Of a stretch of DNA of 64,000 nt, positions 59,470 to 64,000 are shown one piece after another. Source of the stretch: Virgibacillus_N oceani_A (lineage in GTDB: Bacteria; Bacillota; Bacilli; Bacillales; Amphibacillaceae); NCBI GenBank assembly GCA_041521345.1, contig JBGOHB010000022.1; one strand, written 5' to 3'. The notes under the pieces were generated by a model, which was not told the origin of the DNA, did no database searches, and worked only from the letters and a program-made list of their open reading frames with translations. The position numbers and the translations under genes are program-made. Positions within the stretch are counted from its first letter, which is position 1. Every line of letters begins with the position of its first letter.

Positions 59470-60720
59470 ATGAACCAGCAGAATACAAAGGGACCCAGAG
59501 TGATATTTCATATTGATATGAATAGTTTTTATGCTTCCGTTGAAATGGCCCATAATTCTAAATTGAAAGGAAAGCCTTTGGCAATAGCAGGGAACCCTGA
59601 AGAACGAAGGGGTATTATCGTTACAAGCAGCTATGAAGCAAGGGCAAAAGGAATCAAAACGACGATGAATTTGTGGGAAGCAAGAAAATTATGTCCTGAA
59701 TTAATTGTTATGAGACCAAACTTTGATCGGTACAGAGCTGCTTCGAAGGAAATATTTAAAATGCTTTCTGAAATTACACCATTTGTACAGCCTGTTTCGA
59801 TTGATGAAGGCTATATGGATGTAACAGAAAGTCTTATGTACGGAAATCCATTGGAAATTGCATATCAACTCCAGCAAAGTATTTTAAAAGAATTAGATCT
59901 CCCGTGCAGTATTGGCATTGCTCCTAATAAATTTCTTGCCAAAATGGCTTCTGATATGAAAAAACCAATGGGGATTACTGTAATGCGGAAAAGGGAAATA
60001 CAAAAAATACTCTGGCCGCTCGCAGTTGAGGAAATGTATGGTGTCGGCGAAAAAACTGCAATCAAATTAAATAAGATCGGGATAAAAACAATTGGTGATC
60101 TGGCAAAAAAAGACGTTTATGACTTAAAACAGCTACTAGGCATAAATGGGGAACGTTTGCAGAATAGAGCGAACGGTATAGATCCAAGGGCAGTCGACCC
60201 GGATGCTATTTATGAATTTAAGAGTATTGGCAGTTCACAAACACTGCCCGCTGACACTGCAGATGACAGAGAAATTCAAAAATTAATGCAGGAGCTTAGT
60301 GAAAATGTCCAGAGGCGGTTAAAGAGGAAAGAGGCAGCAGGGAAAAGTGTCCAATTAATGATTCGGTTCCATGATCGCAAAACGATTACGAGAAGTAAAA
60401 AACTCGCAAGCTACATTGATACAAAAGAAGAAATACTTCACGTGGCCAATGAACTGCTTGAAACTCACTGGGATCATGAACCAATTCGGCTACTCGGGAT
60501 TACGGTTCAGGATATAAATGAGAAACAGCATATCGGAAAGCAGCTGGATTTATTTACCTATGAACAAGAGCAGGATAAAGAGAAACTATACTTTGCGATT
60601 GAAGATTTAACAAAAAAATATGGAAAAAACCCTTTTAAACAATTGAAAAATGACGACTTTTCAGATGACCAGCCAAGGACTAGCTTTCAAAAAGACTTTT
60701 TGGATGATTTTAAAAAATAA
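59470..60720 (+). CDS. dinB: DNA polymerase IV (Y-family, DinB/YqjH)
   Basis: A 416-residue translesion polymerase. It has the metal-binding FHIDMNSFYASVE with the steric-gate tyrosine/phenylalanine, the catalytic SIDEGYMDV, helix-hairpin-helix YGVGEKTAIKLNKIGI and a little-finger domain. A beta-clamp motif QLDLF lies near residue 358. It copies past lesions with low fidelity. No LexA box is obvious in the short upstream gap. Confidence 0.95.
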   Translation: MNQQNTKGPRVIFHIDMNSFYASVEMAHNSKLKGKPLAIAGNPEERRGIIVTSSYEARAKGIKTTMNLWEARKLCPELIVMRPNFDRYRAASKEIFKMLSEITPFVQPVSIDEGYMDVTESLMYGNPLEIAYQLQQSILKELDLPCSIGIAPNKFLAKMASDMKKPMGITVMRKREIQKILWPLAVEEMYGVGEKTAIKLNKIGIKTIGDLAKKDVYDLKQLLGINGERLQNRANGIDPRAVDPDAIYEFKSIGSSQTLPADTADDREIQKLMQELSENVQRRLKRKEAAGKSVQLMIRFHDRKTITRSKKLASYIDTKEEILHVANELLETHWDHEPIRLLGITVQDINEKQHIGKQLDLFTYEQEQDKEKLYFAIEDLTKKYGKNPFKQLKNDDFSDDQPRTSFQKDFLDDFKK

Positions 60721-60768
60721 TTGCTGTTTTCGTATAGTTTGTTGCTATTCCACCCGCAACCCGAATAC

Positions 60769-60852
60769 ACTTCGCTTTTGAGGGCAGCAGATGAGACCCT
60801 GCAAGGGCGTTAGCCCGAGGATGCTCACCACTCCCCTCAAGGAAAGCGAAGT
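60769..60852. repeat. Imperfect palindromic intergenic repeat after dinB
   Basis: Outer arms ACTTCGCTTT (60769-60778) and AAAGCGAAGT (60843-60852) are perfect inverted copies; adjacent GAGGG/CCCCTC extends the stem. An inner hairpin GGGC-GTTA-GCCC sits at the centre. It is far more GC-rich than its flanks. The arrangement resembles a CGCTTTCC...GCAGGGTCT-type intergenic repeat that I recall from many Bacillaceae genomes; copy number must be checked. The rest of 60721-60952 shows no gene. Confidence 0.7.
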
Positions 60853-60952
60853 ATATTTCTGGAGCGAGTTTTAAGCGTTAATTATTATTGTGCGGATTTT
60901 CCTTGATAAAAATACATTTGTCCCAGCCTCGTTCCATACTCGGCGAATTCCG

Positions 60953-62323
60953 CTATTTCATTAATTTTTTAACGACGGATTGGGACAGCTTACCTCCGGG
61001 ATAGCGAAATGGCAGATCGAATTTGGTCGTTTGTTTTAAAATACTCTTACTATGGGAAAACGTATCGAAGCTGGATTTTCCGTGATATGCGCCCATACCG
61101 CTGTTACCTATTCCACCAAATGGCAGGTGCGGGTTTGCCAGATGATAGAGCGTATCATTAATACTGCCACCGCCAAAAGATAAATATTGAATAACTTGTT
61201 GCTGTGTCTTCCCGTTTTCACCAAAGTAATAGAGTGCTAATGGCTTTTCTAAAAGTTTAAGTCTTTCTACAGCCTCTGCAATATCCTGAAAAGTGAAGAC
61301 AGGCAAGATCGGACCGAAAATTTCTTCCTGCATGATCTCATCTTCCCAGGATACCGTATCTAGAATAGTAGGCTCAATCATCAGATACTCCCGGTCCACG
61401 CTGCCTCCGTGCAGAATAGAACCGCTATTCAAATAATTTTCAAGGCGGTCAAAATGGTTTTGATTTATAATTTGTACGTAGTCTTTATTTTTTAACGGTA
61501 CTCTCCCGTAAAAAGACTTTATTTGTTTTTTCATCTCTTTCATAAGCTTAAATTTAACTCTATCATGAACGTAAAGAAAGTCAGGAGCTACACAGGTTTG
61601 ACCGGCATTCGTAAATTTTCCCCAGACAATACGTTTAGCGGCAAGCTGGATATTGGCATCTTTATCAACAATGGCTGGACTCTTTCCTCCCAGTTCCAAT
61701 GTCACAGGTGTAAGGTGTTTACTTGCTTCCTTCATAATTATTTTGCCAACAGGGGTGCTGCCGGTAAAAAATATATAATCAAAGCGCTGTTTCAGCAGCT
61801 TTTCACTTACATCCTTATCCCCTTGAACTACCTTTACAAAAGAGGGGTCGAAAGTTTCCTTTATCATTTCTTCTAAAATAATGGAAGTTGCCTTTGCATA
61901 TTCGGAAGGTTTAATGATTGCACAGTTTCCTGCAGCTATGGCACCAATTAAAGGTGCCAGTGCAAGTTGCAAAGGATAATTCCATGGTGAAATGATCAAA
62001 CAAACACCATAAGGTTCCTTAAAAATATAGTTTTTTGTTCCTTTATGCGTCAATGGCGCGTTAACTTTTTCCGGCTCCATCCACTCTCTAAGATGTTTTA
62101 TGGCAAAATCAATCTCTGTGTAAAGAAGCCCCAGCTCTGTCGTTAATGTTTCATGCTTAGATTTGTTTAAATCAATTTTCAAGGCATCATAAATGTCTGT
62201 TTCATATTTTTTTAGCATTTTTTTCAGTGATTGCAATTTTTCTTTGCGAACAGAATATTCGATGGTATTGCCATTCAAGAAAAAAGATCGTTGATTATTG
62301 ACTAATGTTTCCACTTCCTCCAT
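60953..62323 (-). CDS. Aldehyde dehydrogenase (YwdH-like, ALDH3 type)
   Basis: A 456-residue NAD(P)-dependent aldehyde dehydrogenase. It contains ISPWNYPLQLALAPLIGAIAAGN, the glutamate motif LELGGKSP and the catalytic cysteine in NAGQTCVAPDF. Size and sequence pattern fit the class 3-like group including YwdH, which oxidises medium and long aliphatic or aromatic aldehydes. The start follows GAGGAGAGG on the minus strand. No operon partner is evident. Confidence 0.9.
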   Translation of the reverse strand: MEEVETLVNNQRSFFLNGNTIEYSVRKEKLQSLKKMLKKYETDIYDALKIDLNKSKHETLTTELGLLYTEIDFAIKHLREWMEPEKVNAPLTHKGTKNYIFKEPYGVCLIISPWNYPLQLALAPLIGAIAAGNCAIIKPSEYAKATSIILEEMIKETFDPSFVKVVQGDKDVSEKLLKQRFDYIFFTGSTPVGKIIMKEASKHLTPVTLELGGKSPAIVDKDANIQLAAKRIVWGKFTNAGQTCVAPDFLYVHDRVKFKLMKEMKKQIKSFYGRVPLKNKDYVQIINQNHFDRLENYLNSGSILHGGSVDREYLMIEPTILDTVSWEDEIMQEEIFGPILPVFTFQDIAEAVERLKLLEKPLALYYFGENGKTQQQVIQYLSFGGGSINDTLYHLANPHLPFGGIGNSGMGAYHGKSSFDTFSHSKSILKQTTKFDLPFRYPGGKLSQSVVKKLMK

Positions 62324-62441
62324 GTCTACCTCTCCTCTTGTTTATGCAGTCTGTGTATTTCCATCTGAAGAAACTGTATCATGATAGATTTCTGTCTTTA
62401 AGTTTAGTGTAAAGCCAAGTTTGTAAACGACGTATCCTGGT

Positions 62442-63356
62442 TTATACATTAAACTGAAAGTAGTCGTCGGCAAGCTCTGTGTTGGGAAAAATATGTTTAG
62501 CTTCCTGTAATAGAGATTCGTTGTCCTCATTTTGATAGCGTGATGAAATATGCGTTAGTATAAGGTGTTTGCAATTGTTCTTTTTTGCGAGATCTGCTGC
62601 CTGGCTCGCAGTTGAGTGAAAATATTTATGTGCTAAAGCCCTGTTTTCATCATTAAATGTAGATTCATGCACAAGTATATCAGAATCCTTAACAAACGTG
62701 TTAAACGCCGCTGATGAACGTGTGTCACCTAAAATGGTAATAACTTTCCCCGATTTCGCAGGGCCAACCACATCTTTTCTATTAATAATTGTCCCATCTT
62801 CCAGCGTAACTTGCTCGTTTTCTTTTATTTGCTGATAGAGGGGGCCAGGCTGAATACCGATGTTTTTTAATTTCTCAACAAGTAACTTTCCTTGTTTATT
62901 CTTTTCCACGATTCGGAACCCGTAAGAGGGGATTTTATGATCCAGCTCTTTTGTATACACGGCAAATCTTTCATTTTCAAATAAAAGCCCTTCCCGTATT
63001 TCTTCTATTTCCAATGGGTATTTCAAATTTGTCCTGCTTAACCGAAGCGCTGTTTCTGTATATTCTTTAATCCCCTTTGGACCATAAATCGTTAATGTCT
63101 TTTCACCGCCTTGAAATGAACGGCTGCTTAATAACCCCGGCAAGCCGAAAATATGGTCTCCATGCAAATGGGTAATAAAAATCTTAGTTATTTTCCCCGG
63201 TTTTATAGATGTATGGAGAATTTGATGCTGTGTTGCTTCTCCACAATCGAACAGCCATATACTATTAAACTCCTGCAATAGTTTTAATGCAATAGATGAT
63301 ACATTTCTTTCCTTCGAAGGAATTCCTGCACCGGTACCAAGAAAAAAAAGTTCCAT
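62442..63356 (-). CDS. rnz: Ribonuclease Z
   Basis: A 304-residue tRNase Z short form. The beta-lactamase motif is THLHGDH (residues 62-68), with further ligands in GDTRSSAAF, HESTF and ILTHISSRY. It trims the 3' trailer of tRNA precursors lacking encoded CCA. The start at 63356 follows TTTGGAGGAC. In B. subtilis it is YqjK, in the same neighbourhood as yqjH (dinB). Confidence 0.95.
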   Translation of the reverse strand: MELFFLGTGAGIPSKERNVSSIALKLLQEFNSIWLFDCGEATQHQILHTSIKPGKITKIFITHLHGDHIFGLPGLLSSRSFQGGEKTLTIYGPKGIKEYTETALRLSRTNLKYPLEIEEIREGLLFENERFAVYTKELDHKIPSYGFRIVEKNKQGKLLVEKLKNIGIQPGPLYQQIKENEQVTLEDGTIINRKDVVGPAKSGKVITILGDTRSSAAFNTFVKDSDILVHESTFNDENRALAHKYFHSTASQAADLAKKNNCKHLILTHISSRYQNEDNESLLQEAKHIFPNTELADDYFQFNV

Positions 63357-63568
63357 TTCTAGTCCTCCAAATCATTTACTTACATCCCCGTTTATACTGT
63401 CTGGGTGCTTTAAGCGTATCTTTTCTTCAACTTGAATACTTGTAGTAATCAATCTTACAGCTCCTGTTATCTTATTTAATGCTTGTTTTTACAATTTTAT
63501 TTTAAAGTAGCTGAATAAAATATTATTGGTGAAAATAGTTTTGACATAAAACTCCTTCTAATAAGTAA
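63357..63568. other. Intergenic region between rnz and the glycerophosphodiesterase gene
   Basis: A short minus-strand frame from TTG 63452 to the TGA near 63374 reads ITTSIQVEEKIRLKHPDS after the plausible site AGGAGC. It has 20-odd codons and no known relatives I can name, so I do not call it a gene. The rest is AT-rich with no other feature. Confidence 0.35.
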
Positions 63569-64000
63569 TTACTGTATGTAGTTTCGGATTGTCTGTGCTT
63601 TATCCGGGACATCTGTAAATATCCCTTCAACCTGATGTTTCAAACAGCGGATAATTCGTATTTTTCTATTTACAGTATAGACTCTAAGTGGGGTGTTTTT
63701 TTGTTTGCTTTCCTGTACGAGTGCTGTGTTTAAGAGCCTGTATTTCACATGTACGGCATTACCCCCTAGCCGTTGTGTATGATCTATTAAATTTTCGAGT
63801 CTTTTTGAGGTAAGAAAGGCAATTTCGATATCGGTATTATATCTTTTTAATCGTTTTATGCTGTTTGGATTAAATGTAGATATTGTGGTACGATTTAGTA
63901 ACTGATAGTGATAAATCATTTCATAAACAATACTTTCCAAATGTTTATAGTCAATTTTATTATTTTTCAGCTCTATATTTAAATACAACGGTTTATTTTC
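63569..64000 (-). CDS. Glycerophosphodiester phosphodiesterase, C-terminal part (cut by window edge)
   Basis: About 143 C-terminal residues are visible; the frame is open to the right edge, where it reads ENKPLYLNIELKNN. This fits the metal-binding strand (NIELK) of GDPD/UgpQ enzymes, which hydrolyse glycerophosphodiesters to glycerol-3-phosphate and an alcohol. The C-terminal barrel strands VYTVN and the end GIFTDVPDKAQTIRNYI, with the conserved TD-P, support it. The start and N-terminal catalytic histidines lie outside the window. Confidence 0.85.
   Translation of the reverse strand, partial: ENKPLYLNIELKNNKIDYKHLESIVYEMIYHYQLLNRTTISTFNPNSIKRLKRYNTDIEIAFLTSKRLENLIDHTQRLGGNAVHVKYRLLNTALVQESKQKNTPLRVYTVNRKIRIIRCLKHQVEGIFTDVPDKAQTIRNYIQ

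Noticed and set aside
1..64000. CRISPR array, tRNA or rRNA genes, prophage
   Set aside because: I looked for regular direct repeats with spacers, cloverleaf-like segments and phage genes and saw none.

Overview
The window is a low-GC Gram-positive chromosome from an endospore-forming member of the Bacillaceae, most like the halophilic or alkaliphilic Oceanobacillus/Virgibacillus/Lentibacillus group. This rests on the spoIIIA operon, spoIVB and spo0A, the comG operon, and a gene order that follows the yqg-yqh-yqi-yqj stretch of Bacillus subtilis with a few clear substitutions. No phage, CRISPR array, rRNA or tRNA is visible. The only hint of an insertion sequence is a 14-codon fragment at the left edge.

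Layout. 1-2.4 kb: small conserved genes (DUF2759, metallo-hydrolase YqgX, DUF2626) and a decayed helix-turn-helix regulator. 2.4-9.1 kb: the comG competence pseudopilus operon on the minus strand, yqzE (apparently with an ATT start), yqhG and an SNF2 helicase. 9.2-13.6 kb: a tandem glycine riboswitch driving gcvT-gcvPA-gcvPB. 13.7-21.7 kb: a rhodanese, a B12-dependent ribonucleotide reductase behind two NrdR boxes, mntR, a patatin, small membrane proteins, a Xaa-Pro peptidase and efp. 21.8-27.2 kb: spoIIIAA-AH. 27.3-33.8 kb: accB-accC, yqhY, nusB, folD, xseA, xseB, ispA.

33.9-35.2 kb is the most interesting part. Between ispA and tlyA, where B. subtilis has dxs, lies a roughly 600-nt highly structured non-coding region followed by a four-helix membrane protein. 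Position, length, terminal pairing and neighbour identify it as an OLE (ornate, large, extremophilic) RNA with its partner gene oapA. It has its own extended -10 promoter, and no dxs follows oapA.

35.2-40.9 kb: tlyA, ahrC, recN, spoIVB and spo0A, the last with a recognisable sigma-H promoter and Spo0A boxes. 41-42.8 kb: an aspartate kinase and a DUF2627 protein. 42.9-53.1 kb: the branched-chain keto-acid operon (bkdR, ptb, bcd, buk, lpdV, bkdAA, bkdAB, bkdB) behind a textbook sigma-54 promoter and dyads that look like BkdR enhancer sites. 53.3-54.1 kb: bacilliredoxin BrxB and the mini-protein Prli42. 54.2-58.2 kb: a methylmalonyl-CoA module in which the B12-binding subunit is fused to the epimerase, plus a carboxyltransferase. 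58.2-64 kb: an M20 peptidase, DNA polymerase IV, an intergenic inverted repeat, an aldehyde dehydrogenase, ribonuclease Z and a partial glycerophosphodiesterase.

The metabolic genes form a coherent set: glycine cleavage feeds one-carbon units to folD; branched-chain amino-acid breakdown yields acyl-CoAs, including propionyl-CoA, that the B12-dependent mutase module can process; and two separate enzymes here (class II RNR and the mutase) depend on cobalamin.
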